A stretch of DNA of 64,000 nt from GCA-2746365 sp963711255 (GCA_963711255.1 CAVQDO010000009.1:128596-192595); one strand, 5' to 3'. Shown: positions 53,283 through 61,996, counted from the stretch's first letter. The notes: generated by a model not told the origin, from the sequence alone. Translations and numbers: made by a program.

Positions 53283-54458
53283 ATGGCTACACAAATTTCC
53301 CTGAACAATCTCATTAACCAGTTTCTGCCGTATATTAAAAATACATGGCGGCGCAGCGCTGTTCTGTTTCAAACTTTTATCAGCGAAACCCGTATTTTTT
53401 TTACGCAGCTGATTAAAACGCTAGCCGGTTTTTTGACTCTCATCAAACGGCAGTTCAATGATGGCATCGATTTCATTGCCCAGCATCCACTGGTGGACAA
53501 ACTGGAAAGCTGGCTTAAAACAGTACCGGCTTCAGTGGCACGCTTCAAGCTTTTCATTAATCAACAGTATTCTTTTTTAAAACAGCAGCCTGCTTTCAAA
53601 AAAGCCGTACTTTACGCACAGCTAACCCGGCTGGATAAACCTATCGGTATTCTGCTTTTATTATGGCCAACACTGATTGCACTGTGGATAGCTGCGGGCG
53701 GCTGGCCAGACCCGATGGTTCTATTTGTTTTTGTCATCGGTGTGATATTGATGCGCTCAGCAGGATGTGCCATCAATGATTATGCTGACCGTGACATTGA
53801 CGGCAAGGTAAAGCGCACTACCCAACGGCCACTGGCGAGCGGAAAAATAACCGAAAAAGAAACCCTGGCTGTTTTTGCAACACTTAGTATTCTGGCTTTC
53901 AGTTTAGTGTTATTAATGAATACGCTAACCATTATCATGTCACTGATTGGGGTCTTACTTGCCGTCAGTTACCCCTTTATGAAGCGCTATCATTACCTGC
54001 CACAGGTGCACCTGGGCGCTGCATTTGGCTGGTCTGCACCAATGGCCTATGCCGCACAGGCAAATGAAGTCACCATCATTACCTGGCTGATATTTCTTGC
54101 CACAATTTTATGGGCAACAGCTTATGACACCATGTATGCCATGGTGGATTATGACGATGACATTAAAATCGGCGTGAAATCAACAGCCATCCTGTTCGGC
54201 AACCAGGATAAATTAATCATTGGCGCTATCCAGGTATTACTGATTTTAAATTTACTGCTTATTGGCCACCGCGCAGAACTCAGCGGTTTTTATTACCTGG
54301 GTGTGGCGGCGGCCACAGTCTTCGCCGTGTACCAGCAATACCTGATCAAGGACCGAAAACGTGAATTATGTTTTCAGGCATTTCTAAATAATAACTATTT
54401 TGGTATGGCGATATTTGCCGGGGTACTTTTAGATTATCAATTTGCATCAATCACTTAA
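53283..54458 (+). CDS. ubiA: 4-hydroxybenzoate octaprenyltransferase (UbiA) with N-terminal extension
   Basis: UbiA prenylates 4-hydroxybenzoate in ubiquinone synthesis. From about residue 110 the protein is a standard UbiA: LTRLDKPIGILLLLWPTL, the first prenyl-diphosphate motif NDYADRDIDGKVKRT and the second DTMYAMVDYDDDIKIGVKSTAILFG. About 105 residues before that form an extra helical, hydrophilic segment that is not found in E. coli UbiA (290 residues). The ATG at 53283 was chosen, but an internal start near residue 110 without a clear ribosome-binding site cannot be ruled out. No ubiC lies beside it. Confidence 0.9.
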   Translation: MATQISLNNLINQFLPYIKNTWRRSAVLFQTFISETRIFFTQLIKTLAGFLTLIKRQFNDGIDFIAQHPLVDKLESWLKTVPASVARFKLFINQQYSFLKQQPAFKKAVLYAQLTRLDKPIGILLLLWPTLIALWIAAGGWPDPMVLFVFVIGVILMRSAGCAINDYADRDIDGKVKRTTQRPLASGKITEKETLAVFATLSILAFSLVLLMNTLTIIMSLIGVLLAVSYPFMKRYHYLPQVHLGAAFGWSAPMAYAAQANEVTIITWLIFLATILWATAYDTMYAMVDYDDDIKIGVKSTAILFGNQDKLIIGAIQVLLILNLLLIGHRAELSGFYYLGVAAATVFAVYQQYLIKDRKRELCFQAFLNNNYFGMAIFAGVLLDYQFASIT

Positions 54459-54467
54459 TCATCTACT

Positions 54468-55226
54468 TCAGTTTTTTATCGGCGCACGCGCAATACTCAA
54501 CACACCCACCCGTTCCACCTTATGACGCTTTAACAATCGTGCCAGCTCGTTAACCGTAGAGCCGGTGGTAACCACATCATCAATAATCAATACCCGTCTG
54601 TAAGCCAGTTTTTCCTTAACGGCAAAAGCACCCTTGATATTTTTACGCCGCTGCCTGGCATCGAGACCGGTTTGTGCTCCGGTTTTACGTTGCCGGATAA
54701 TGGCGTTGTACTCTATCGGCAGCGCCAGCTTTTTCGCCAGCACCCGGGCAATCTCGATCGACTGGTTAAAACCGCGCTGGCGTAACCGCGAAGCATGCAA
54801 CGGCACCGGCAACAGGCAATCCGGCCGCTCGGCCTCAATCATTTTGACGATATGCGGCTCCGATAAAAACAGCTCGCCAATCGTACGTGCGCAGGTGATT
54901 TTTTCAGCAAATTTTAACTGGTGCACCAGGCGCACAATGTCATCCTCGTAGCGAAACAGGCTGGCGGAATAATCAAATGCCGGTAACTTGGTGATACATC
55001 GGCCGCATAAGGCCTTACTGCCGTCCCCGCTCCCGGAATGGCCGTCGACATCAACGGCCAGCGGCAGGGCGCAGCGCACGCAGCAGGTCAAATTAAACGG
55101 CTGTGCATGATAGCAGTCAGCACACAGTTCGATGTTCGGGCGTACCGCCGAGCGGACCACTGTCTGCTGGCATAAAAGACAGCGTGAAGGAAACAGCTGG
55201 GTAAACAACCGGTATGCAAGTTCCAT
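54468..55226 (-). CDS. ComF-family phosphoribosyltransferase-like protein
   Basis: ComF proteins are needed for DNA uptake in natural transformation. The protein has an N-terminal zinc ribbon with four CxxC pairs (CLLC, CADC, CVRC, CGRC). The PRPP-binding loop is in RVLIIDDVVTTGSTVNEL, and GFNQSIEIARVLAKKL and TGAQTGLDARQRRKNIKGAF are the usual ComF blocks. The ATG at 55226 follows an AGGAAG site; a longer frame reaches 55421 but overlaps bioB. dprA is also in the window, so two competence-type genes are present. Confidence 0.88.
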   Translation of the reverse strand: MELAYRLFTQLFPSRCLLCQQTVVRSAVRPNIELCADCYHAQPFNLTCCVRCALPLAVDVDGHSGSGDGSKALCGRCITKLPAFDYSASLFRYEDDIVRLVHQLKFAEKITCARTIGELFLSEPHIVKMIEAERPDCLLPVPLHASRLRQRGFNQSIEIARVLAKKLALPIEYNAIIRQRKTGAQTGLDARQRRKNIKGAFAVKEKLAYRRVLIIDDVVTTGSTVNELARLLKRHKVERVGVLSIARAPIKN

Positions 55227-55299
55227 TTTGGCTACTCTTCCTTGTAGTGTAAGATAGCTATCCATATAACGACCTTTAGTATAACGAAACATACCAGCC

Positions 55300-56316
55300 A
55301 TGTCAGAAACCCGCACCGCAGAAGAAATTGTTGTCGAATTACGCAATAACTGGTCAAAACAGGAAATTTCAGCCCTGTTTGAACTGCCTTTCAACGACCT
55401 GCTGTTCAAGGCGCAGTCCATCCATCGTCAGCATTTTGACCCAAACGAGGTGCAGGTCAGCACCCTGTTAAGCATTAAGACCGGCGCCTGCCCGGAAGAC
55501 TGCGGATACTGCTCGCAAAGCGCAAAAAATAATGCCGAGGTGGAGCGTGAGCGTTTACTGCCGCTGGACGAGGTCATAGAACAGGCAACACTGGCAAAAC
55601 AGAATGGGGCCAGCCGCTTCTGTATGGGCGCCGCATGGCGCAACCCAACCGATAAAAACCTCGATAAAGTCATTGATATGATTATCGCGGTGAAAAATAT
55701 CGGCCTGGAATCCTGTGTCACCCTGGGCATGCTGACGGAAGCACAAAGCATGCGCCTGAAAGAAGCCGGCCTGGATTATTACAACCATAACCTGGATACC
55801 TCGCCGGAATATTATGGTGATGTCATCACCACGCGCACCTATGACGATCGCCTCGACACCCTGCAATACGTACGTGATGCCGGCATCAATGTGTGCAGCG
55901 GCGGCATACTGGGCATGGGCGAACAGCAAAGTGACCGTGTTTCCCTGCTGCAGCAACTGGCAAACCTGCCCAAACACCCTGAGAGCGTGCCGATTAACAT
56001 GCTGGTACAGGTAGAAGGCACACCGCTGCACGGTGTCGATGAACTTGATCCGCTGGACTTTATCCGCAGCATTGCAGTTGCCAGAATTTTAATGCCACAG
56101 TCTTTTGTGCGTTTGTCTGCCGGCCGCACAGAAATGTCCGATGAAACCCAGGCCTTGTGTTTCCTCGCCGGTGCAAATTCGATTTTCTACGGTGAAAAGT
56201 TACTGACCACTGCAAACCCGAATGAAAACCACGATCTGCAGTTATTTAATAAGCTGGGCATTAACACCGCTGCTGCAAAAGACGGTGAGAAAATCTGCAG
56301 CAAAGCCTGTGCATAA
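55300..56316 (+). CDS. bioB: Biotin synthase
   Basis: BioB inserts sulfur into dethiobiotin. The 338-residue radical-SAM enzyme has the CPEDCGYCSQS cluster motif. Further Cys residues are in MGAAWRNP (context only), ESCVTLGML and INVCSGGILGMGE, and RLSAGRTEMSDETQALCFLAGANSIFYGEKLLTT is the C-terminal signature. It leads a bio pair with bioF, and the 73-base gap to comF holds a direct repeat (TATAACGA twice) that could be an operator; no BirA site is certain. Confidence 0.97.
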   Translation: MSETRTAEEIVVELRNNWSKQEISALFELPFNDLLFKAQSIHRQHFDPNEVQVSTLLSIKTGACPEDCGYCSQSAKNNAEVERERLLPLDEVIEQATLAKQNGASRFCMGAAWRNPTDKNLDKVIDMIIAVKNIGLESCVTLGMLTEAQSMRLKEAGLDYYNHNLDTSPEYYGDVITTRTYDDRLDTLQYVRDAGINVCSGGILGMGEQQSDRVSLLQQLANLPKHPESVPINMLVQVEGTPLHGVDELDPLDFIRSIAVARILMPQSFVRLSAGRTEMSDETQALCFLAGANSIFYGEKLLTTANPNENHDLQLFNKLGINTAAAKDGEKICSKACA

Positions 56317-56359
56317 ACCGCACGCTATAAACCTGCATTAAATAACCGATCACCGACTT

Positions 56360-57514
56360 TTGAAAGATCTCAGCCAGGCACTCAGGGAAAGAAAACAGCA
56401 GCACCGTTATCGCAAACGGCGAATAACACAAAGTCCACAACAGGTTGAAATGCAGATTGATGGTAAAAATATCATCAGCTTCTGCAGCAATGACTATCTT
56501 GGCCTGGCCAACCACCCACAGCTTAAACAGGCCGCCATCGATGGCATCAACGCCTTCGGTGTCGGCAGCGGCTCTGCTCACCTGGTCAACGGCCATTCAA
56601 CTGCGCATCACCAGCTTGAAGAAGAACTCGCCGAATTCACAGGCTACCCGCGAGCCATTTTATTTTCTACCGGTTACATGGCCAATATCGGAATCTGCCA
56701 GGCATTAGTTGGCAAGGGTGATTATGTTTTTGAAGATCGCCTGAACCATGCTTCGCTACTCGATGGTGGATTAATAAGCGGCGCGCGTTTGCAGCGTTAC
56801 CTGCACAATGATGTGTCCAGTCTGGAAAAAAAGATAAAATCTGATACCGATGCCGAACAGCTGGTACTGACCGATGGCGTTTTTAGCATGGACGGTGACA
56901 TAGCCGAAATACCCGCGCTGGCAGCACTGTGTCAGTCAAGCAAAAGCTGGTTAATGGTTGATGATGCGCACGGCTTCGGCACACTCGGTGAAACCGGTAA
57001 AGGCTGCCTGCAACACTATTCGTTAACGAATAAAGACGTACCCATTTATATGGCAACACTGGGCAAAGCTATGGGCACGGCTGGCGCATTTATCGCCGGC
57101 AGCGAAGACCTGGTTGAAACCATCATCCAGCAGGCGCGCAGCTACATCTACACCACAGCCATGCCTGCAGCTATTGCGCAGGCAACACGCTGCAGTTTAA
57201 AAATCATACAGAACGAACCTGAACACCTGAACAGTCTGAATAATAATATTGCCTATTTTAGGCAGTGTTGCGAACAGTCAGCTGTAGACATCGAAAACAG
57301 CCAGACCGCCATTCAACCATTACTGATTGGTGATGATAAAAAAGCAGTTAGTATTAGTGAGCAGCTATTTGAAAAAGGATTTCTGGTTACCGCGATTCGC
57401 CCACCGACTGTCCCTGAAGGCACTTCGCGCTTAAGAATTACATTATCAGCGAAACATTCCAGCAATCACATTGATCAGTTAATCGAAACACTTATACCAT
57501 TATTAATGGAATAA
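56360..57514 (+). CDS. bioF: 8-amino-7-oxononanoate synthase
   Basis: BioF condenses pimeloyl-ACP with alanine, using PLP. The 384-residue protein has FCSNDYLGLANHP, GSGSAHLVNGHSTAHHQLEEELA, the PLP region VDDAHGFGTLGETGKG, and the Schiff-base Lys in TLGKAMGTAGAF. The start is a TTG at 56360, since no ATG precedes the family start. It lies 43 bases after bioB. bioC, bioD and bioA are not in the window. Confidence 0.94.
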   Translation: MKDLSQALRERKQQHRYRKRRITQSPQQVEMQIDGKNIISFCSNDYLGLANHPQLKQAAIDGINAFGVGSGSAHLVNGHSTAHHQLEEELAEFTGYPRAILFSTGYMANIGICQALVGKGDYVFEDRLNHASLLDGGLISGARLQRYLHNDVSSLEKKIKSDTDAEQLVLTDGVFSMDGDIAEIPALAALCQSSKSWLMVDDAHGFGTLGETGKGCLQHYSLTNKDVPIYMATLGKAMGTAGAFIAGSEDLVETIIQQARSYIYTTAMPAAIAQATRCSLKIIQNEPEHLNSLNNNIAYFRQCCEQSAVDIENSQTAIQPLLIGDDKKAVSISEQLFEKGFLVTAIRPPTVPEGTSRLRITLSAKHSSNHIDQLIETLIPLLME

Positions 57515-57535
57515 TTAACTATCTGATTCTTAAAC

Positions 57536-58237
57536 TTATATTGCAGGCGTATTTTTTTGCCCACCATAAAACCTGTAAACACCTTTAGCAATAATAAGAA
57601 TTATCAGCCATGCCAGTATCATGGTAACAACAGTATGGCTTAGAAAATGATCGCCTATTAACATCTTATAGGCACCCATAGTCCATGCAACACTTAATAC
57701 AGTTACCGCCGCAATCACTTTATTCCTTTTCTTTCTGAAGAGAAACACTAAAGATAAAAGAGCGAAACCGCCACTCGCGTGCCCTGCAGGATAGCATCGT
57801 ATATTTTCCGTTTGAGAAAAACTTTCCGGGTATGGCGTGAGTAAAGTGATATGTGGATAACTGCCACCGTAATACTCCAGGTCTTTGGGACACGGTACAT
57901 TTGTTGTAGCCTTCAAAGCACCTACAGTCAAAGGAACAATCATTGCTGAAAGAAATACAATAGAAAGTCCCGCTTTATTATTTTTCACAAACCGGGAGTT
58001 CCTGAACAATAATGACCCGATGAGGCTCAGCAGAACGAACGCAATAATTACTTTTTTTATTCCGTCATAAAATAAAAACTTCGTTATTGCTTCATCCCTG
58101 TCCAGAAGCCATTGGCCGGTCTCAAAATTATAAAAAAAATTCTGCAGCCATAGATCAAGGTCGCTGTATTCAAACAGGGTTATTGATAGCAGTAAAACAA
58201 CGCTCGTGATAAAGATATGTTTAGTCTTCTTCTTCAT
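57536..58237 (-). CDS. PAP2-type membrane phosphatase
   Basis: The 233-residue protein has about five membrane helices and the PAP2 phosphatase motifs: KATTNVPCP for the first, PAGHASGG for the second and DHFLSHTVV for the third. These catalyse dephosphorylation of lipid phosphates at the outer face of the inner membrane. Its gene overlaps the end of the EptA-like gene by 17 bases, a layout like the mcr-pap2 pair of plasmids, so it may recycle lipid intermediates or trim lipid A phosphates. The pairing is seen; the activity is inferred. Confidence 0.85.
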   Translation of the reverse strand: MKKKTKHIFITSVVLLLSITLFEYSDLDLWLQNFFYNFETGQWLLDRDEAITKFLFYDGIKKVIIAFVLLSLIGSLLFRNSRFVKNNKAGLSIVFLSAMIVPLTVGALKATTNVPCPKDLEYYGGSYPHITLLTPYPESFSQTENIRCYPAGHASGGFALLSLVFLFRKKRNKVIAAVTVLSVAWTMGAYKMLIGDHFLSHTVVTMILAWLIILIIAKGVYRFYGGQKNTPAI

Positions 58238-59816
58238 GATCGATTAAATCCATTGATTGATCATAAACTGATGTTTCTACTTCCATCATTCCTAAAAGGG
58301 TATGAAAAAGATTATCATGAGAGTATTCATTATGAATTTTTTTATCTAACAATTCGAAGTTGATTTCATGCTGAAAGTTTTTGCCAAACCAGGCAATAAC
58401 CGGTACTTTCTTTTGCACATCTGGCGCAAGCATATAGGGCAACCCATGTAGATATAGATTGTTCTCGCCCAACGATTCACCATGGTCACTCATATATATC
58501 ATTGCCGCCTCAAAACCTTCATCATTCATTTCTAACAATTCGATCACTTTCGATAAAAAGTAATCAGTGTACAAAATGGCATTATCATAGGTATTATTGA
58601 TTTCTTCCGCGCTACAATCTTCCAGTTGATTCGTGTCACAGGTTGGCGTGAACTTTCTAAACTCTTCAGGATATCGTTTATAATAAGCCGGCCCGTGATT
58701 ACCCATTTGATGCAGAATAATAAATATATCACCTGTAGGGTGGTCATTTATGTAAGACTGAAGTTCAGCTAACATCCCCACATCCCGACACTCCACATCA
58801 CAGGTTTTATTTTTATCCGATGACTTGTAACTTTCATAAGGCACTCTGACGGCCACGCCCTTAGAATCCGAATTATTATCCAGCCATAAAACATTGACTC
58901 CTGTACGCTGCAAAACATCGAGGATGTTTTCTGTGGCATTAGCCTCAGCTTCATCATAATCAGTCTGGTCATATATCGAAAACATACAGGGCACTGAGAC
59001 AGCTGTCGATGTGCCGCACGCCCAGAAATTGGTAAAACTTACGACGTCTTTCTTTTCCAGGACAGGGTTGGTTTTTTTCTCATAACCATTTAAAGAGAAA
59101 TGATCGGCTCTTGCCGTTTCACCAACAACAAGAACAACAAGTTCTCTATCTACATCTGATTCCTTGATTTTTGCATCCTCGGCAATCAACTTGAATGGCA
59201 GAGCTACGCTATCAACAAACCTTCCGGAATACTTTGCCGCTGAATAAATATAATACACAGGATTTGCGTAATACCTTAATGATTTATGCTCTCTGAAAAA
59301 GGAGGCATAAAAGTCACTAAATACTATAATTGCAGATACCATCACTACTACAGAAAGCGCAATCAATTTAACTTTTGAAAAAACTGACTCTTTATATGAT
59401 CCGTAAACAATCCTGGATTTATATATAAGCAGTGAAGGCACAATGCCGAGAAGTAGTAAATATAAAATCTGGCGAATACTTAGCAAGTCCAGTGACTCAC
59501 CAATATCAGTGCTTATAATATTATCGATCATTGTTTCGTCGATAATAACGTTATAGGTATCCATGAAATATGCAGCAGAAGCTGACAGCAATAGAACAGT
59601 GATCAATACCGGCTTAACAGTATGTTTATAACAGACGAGGGACAACAGAAAGACCGTTAAGCCACCTAAAACAACAGACAATGACAACAGGAACAAACTG
59701 TTTTTTACGTTGAGAGGGTAAATATCTATAACGTTTGTATAAAACGTCATATTGCCAAAAATAACGATTAATAACGACGTTATTACAATGAGTTTTGAGG
59801 TTGTTATCTGTTTCAT
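58221..59816 (-). CDS. EptA/MCR-like phosphoethanolamine transferase
   Basis: The 531-residue inner-membrane protein adds phosphoethanolamine to lipid A. Five N-terminal helices are followed by a periplasmic domain with VGETARADHFSLNGY (Glu233), the nucleophile in CGTSTAVSVPCMFS (Thr271) and the metal site of SDHGESLGENNLYLHGLPYMLAP. The domain order and motifs match EptA and MCR proteins, which reduce binding of polymyxins. No closest relative can be named by eye. It is co-transcribed with PAP2, and the distal end of the integron array begins about 265 bases upstream. Confidence 0.9.
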   Translation of the reverse strand: MKQITTSKLIVITSLLIVIFGNMTFYTNVIDIYPLNVKNSLFLLSLSVVLGGLTVFLLSLVCYKHTVKPVLITVLLLSASAAYFMDTYNVIIDETMIDNIISTDIGESLDLLSIRQILYLLLLGIVPSLLIYKSRIVYGSYKESVFSKVKLIALSVVVMVSAIIVFSDFYASFFREHKSLRYYANPVYYIYSAAKYSGRFVDSVALPFKLIAEDAKIKESDVDRELVVLVVGETARADHFSLNGYEKKTNPVLEKKDVVSFTNFWACGTSTAVSVPCMFSIYDQTDYDEAEANATENILDVLQRTGVNVLWLDNNSDSKGVAVRVPYESYKSSDKNKTCDVECRDVGMLAELQSYINDHPTGDIFIILHQMGNHGPAYYKRYPEEFRKFTPTCDTNQLEDCSAEEINNTYDNAILYTDYFLSKVIELLEMNDEGFEAAMIYMSDHGESLGENNLYLHGLPYMLAPDVQKKVPVIAWFGKNFQHEINFELLDKKIHNEYSHDNLFHTLLGMMEVETSVYDQSMDLIDHEEED

Positions 59817-60081
59817 ATAGTTGTTTTTTTACCCGGGGCTTATAACTGTCTGCTACGACAAATACTTGAAAATAAATCAGATCGGACGTACGCATGAGCT
59901 AGAGCCTATATCAGGCAAGTCCTGTACCAGAAAGTTCAAAACACGAAGACAGGGAGGCAGGCACCTCGATATTATAAATTCATACTAGCTCCGGATCATG
60001 AAGTTTGACTCCATGATATACAGCCAGGTAGTTATAGGTATATTAATTATGTATCGAAGCTACATTTTTTATCTTTGTTCA
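59817..60081. other. Boundary between eptA and the cassette array
   Basis: The stretch between the start of the EptA-like gene and the last attC site has no ORF that I can support on either strand. It should hold the eptA promoter. An open frame of 83 codons from 59998 runs into the attC site at 60082, and is not a good gene candidate. I see no integrase and no attI in it. Confidence 0.5.
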
Positions 60082-60148
60082 GCTAACGGCCTTGCTCAGC
60101 GGTGCGTAGCGTTTTTAGCGAAGCATCCGCTACAGCTAATTGTTAGCG
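60082..60148 (-). other. attC site 1 (distal end of the array)
   Basis: In the sense (minus) direction the site starts GCTAAC and ends CGTTAGC, with the inverted pairs GCTGTAGCGG and CCGCTGAGC-like segments between. It follows the 60170-60481 gene. It is the last attC, so the array ends here; no further cassette lies beyond it. Confidence 0.8.
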
Positions 60149-60169
60149 CTTTCATTTATATATTCACCG

Positions 60170-60481
60170 TTAAGCATTTACTAATGCGTCGCGCATCTGC
60201 ATATAGGCGATTAAAAATTCAAAGAACATTCGCCAAAAAAGCTCCATAAATAGAAAGCAGAATATGAAAAAGGCTATAAGTTTAGTTTGTTGCTTTATAT
60301 TTAACGATTTCCATATTAACTCCTTTCCGTTTTCATATGTGGTATTTATAAATTGATACTTACCAATGAGCCACGTAAACAAGAACCACATTCCGATTGG
60401 TAATATAAATGCACCAATGTAATAGAATATTATTAAAACTTCAGTGCTAATAAAGCTTCTAAAAGTAAGAAAATCCATCAT
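60170..60481 (-). CDS. Cassette gene: small membrane protein, DUF4282-like
   Basis: The 103-residue protein starts MMDFLTFRSFISTEVLIIFYYIG, like the N-terminus of DUF4282 proteins, and has two hydrophobic segments (about 15-42 and 70-92). It would be an inner-membrane protein. Function is unknown. It occupies its own cassette of about 430 bases, bounded by attC sites 2 and 1. The last codons lie close to the attC, as in many cassettes. Confidence 0.7.
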   Translation of the reverse strand: MMDFLTFRSFISTEVLIIFYYIGAFILPIGMWFLFTWLIGKYQFINTTYENGKELIWKSLNIKQQTKLIAFFIFCFLFMELFWRMFFEFLIAYMQMRDALVNA

Positions 60482-60512
60482 GTATTATTTAATACCTATG
60501 TTTCTTTTTGTG

Positions 60513-60604
60513 ATGCTAGCGCTTCAACCCAGTTGACCTGCAATTTGGCGTGTAACGAAGCGAAACGACGAATACCTGGGACAACTGCAGTGACTTGTTT
60601 TGTG
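60513..60604 (-). other. attC site 2, degenerate core
   Basis: The body of the site has the expected inverted repeats, with AGTCACTGCAGTTG matching the 63582 site. The sense 3' core, however, reads CGCTAGC instead of CGTTAGC, and the 5' core reads CAAAACA instead of a RYYYAAC form. GTT is the essential recombination core, so this site is probably inactive and locks the last two cassettes together. Confidence 0.75.
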
Positions 60605-60662
60605 TTTTTAAATACATTTAGTAAAAAGGGCTCTACCCCCCCCTCTTTAATTACTGACCCAT

Positions 60663-60935
60663 TTATTTCTTTAAATTCAAATTATCTCCAAAAATATCAT
60701 CAGGTATCAACGTATAGAAATAGGGAACATAGGTTAAAACTGTACCTTGATATATACCAAGATTTCTCCATATTTCAGTAAGTTCGGCTGAAAGAGATTC
60801 GTTGTATGGGTCTTCTTTTAACAATTCTAATATCGATATTAGAGGTTTTAAACTGTCTTCCTTTGCGTAAGTATTTAACATCTGAATTGCGTCATTAATA
60901 TTTTCGACATTCATATTATCTGTAATATTACTCAT
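60663..60935 (-). CDS. Cassette gene: hypothetical protein, 90 residues
   Basis: I do not recognise this protein. It is soluble, acidic, mostly helical in look, with ILELLKEDPYNESLSAELTEIWRNLGIYQGTVLTYVPYF and no signal peptide or membrane helix. It lies in a cassette of about 500 bases between attC sites 3 and 2. Its start region (ATG 60935) has an AGAAAAATG context with a weak ribosome-binding site. Confidence 0.55.
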   Translation of the reverse strand: MSNITDNMNVENINDAIQMLNTYAKEDSLKPLISILELLKEDPYNESLSAELTEIWRNLGIYQGTVLTYVPYFYTLIPDDIFGDNLNLKK

Positions 60936-61010
60936 TTTTCTTTTTATCCATATTTATCAACCATTAAGGGTAGCAGCCGCCTTTTATTATTTTACTTTCC
61001 ATCTATTACA

Positions 61011-61070
61011 CATAACGTTTGAAATAACGCGACGTGCTTTTTGCGGTCGCCGTTAATTGACTTGTTATGT
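61011..61070 (-). other. attC site 3
   Basis: The sense strand begins CATAACAAGTC and ends CGTTATG. The stem halves AACGGCGAC and GTCGCGTT pair with one extra-helical base, the feature that sets strand choice in attC hairpins. It is almost the same as site 6 (three differences in 57 bases). Confidence 0.85.
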
Positions 61071-61075
61071 TCTGC

Positions 61076-61342
61076 TTATTCATAGTGCGTCCATAGCCTT
61101 ATAACTTTTATAATTTTTTCTTTTTCATATATTTGGTATACCAACCTATGTTGTATGTTGATGCGTCGTGAAAATGCACCAGATAAATCACCCACCAACT
61201 TTTCATAGGGTGGAGGATTTTGGTAAGGGTCTATTTGAATTATATCTAAAAGAGATTTGGCTTTGTTTTTTAACCCTGAAGAAGCAAGCTTTCTAGCATC
61301 TTTTTGAGCCTGTTTTGTATACACTATCTCCCAGGTCACCAA
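61076..61342 (-). CDS. Txe/YoeB-family toxin (cassette-borne)
   Basis: The 88-residue protein resembles YoeB/Txe mRNA-cleaving toxins: WEIVYTKQAQKDARKL at the start, PPYEKLVGDLSGAFSRRINIQHRLVYQI in the middle and IKVIRLWTHYE at the end. The Arg/His catalytic residues of the RelE fold are in RRINIQHRLVY and the terminal HYE. It overlaps the antitoxin gene by 7 bases. Toxin-antitoxin cassettes are thought to stabilise large arrays. Confidence 0.9.
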   Translation of the reverse strand: MVTWEIVYTKQAQKDARKLASSGLKNKAKSLLDIIQIDPYQNPPPYEKLVGDLSGAFSRRINIQHRLVYQIYEKEKIIKVIRLWTHYE

Positions 61343-61578
61343 TCAAGCTCCTTGGTGCTTTCTGATAGGTCTTGTTTCAATCCTTCCTGGATAGACTCTC
61401 TCATTCCGGGCACTGATAATAAATGAAGTGTTTCTGAAATTGCATTCCAGTCTTCTTCGGAGACTAGAACAGCATTACCTCTTTTTCCTGTAATTACAAC
61501 AGGTTGGTGGGTTTCAGTCGCTTCATCGATAAGGCTATATAGCTTAGATCTTGCCTCGGTTGCATTTAAAATTGTCAT
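61336..61578 (-). CDS. YefM/Phd-type antitoxin (cassette-borne)
   Basis: The ATG at 61578 begins MTILNATEARSKLYSLIDEATETHQPVVITGKRGNAVLVSEEDWNAI, the Phd/YefM DNA-binding domain, and the C-terminal half wraps the toxin. The 80-residue length is normal; a longer frame to 61611 is unnecessary. It stands before the toxin with a 7-base overlap. It represses its own promoter in known systems. Confidence 0.92.
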   Translation of the reverse strand: MTILNATEARSKLYSLIDEATETHQPVVITGKRGNAVLVSEEDWNAISETLHLLSVPGMRESIQEGLKQDLSESTKELDW

Positions 61579-61638
61579 GATTATTAGCCTCCATGCACAA
61601 GCGTACGCCAAAACGTACGTATAATCAAGTTTTTAAAA

Positions 61639-61700
61639 CATAACGTTTAAGCTAAGAGGCCGCAGCGAAGCGGAGGTCGCAACTTAAACGATTTGTTAGA
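61639..61700 (-). other. attC site 4
   Basis: The sense strand begins TCTAACAAATCG and ends CGTTATG. The arms CGTTTAAG and CTTAAACG pair, with CCGCTTCGCTGCGG as the inner hairpin. It follows the 94-residue membrane protein gene. Confidence 0.85.
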
Positions 61701-61703
61701 AGG

Positions 61704-61988
61704 CTACTCTGTAACAATTGTGAAGAACCCTTTGTAATTAATGCCAATTTTATTGTGCAACCATGAATATAATGGATACCCGAGAAAACCAAATAATGCA
61801 CCATTTAGTAACGATACTAAAGGTGTTCCAATAAATGCGAGCGGTATTATCGAGATGCCAACTTCACTAATATTCAACAAAACAAATATTGGAGCTGAAA
61901 CCAGGCCGGCACAAAACCCAATTATTGCAGAAAGCTTAATTAGAGAGATAAGGTTAAGTTTGAATTTAAATACAGTTGTATTTTCCAT
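61704..61988 (-). CDS. Cassette gene: small membrane protein, 94 residues
   Basis: The protein has two to three membrane helices (about 18-38, 44-64 and 65-78), with AGLVSAPIFVLL and GTPLVSLLNGALFGFLGYPLYSWL. It is not one I can assign to a named family, although similar short membrane proteins are common in Vibrio-type cassettes. The stop codon lies just before attC site 4. The cassette is about 360 bases, the smallest here. Confidence 0.6.
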   Translation of the reverse strand: MENTTVFKFKLNLISLIKLSAIIGFCAGLVSAPIFVLLNISEVGISIIPLAFIGTPLVSLLNGALFGFLGYPLYSWLHNKIGINYKGFFTIVTE

Positions 61989-61996
61989 AATATTCT

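Noticed and set aside
55227..55421. An N-terminal extension of ComF up to 55421
   Set aside because: It overlaps bioB, lacks similarity to ComF and has a worse ribosome-binding site than the ATG at 55226.
59998..60249. An open frame of 83 codons on the plus strand next to the array
   Set aside because: It runs through attC site 1, is on the strand opposite to all cassette genes, and overlaps the DUF4282-like gene. It has no ribosome-binding site.
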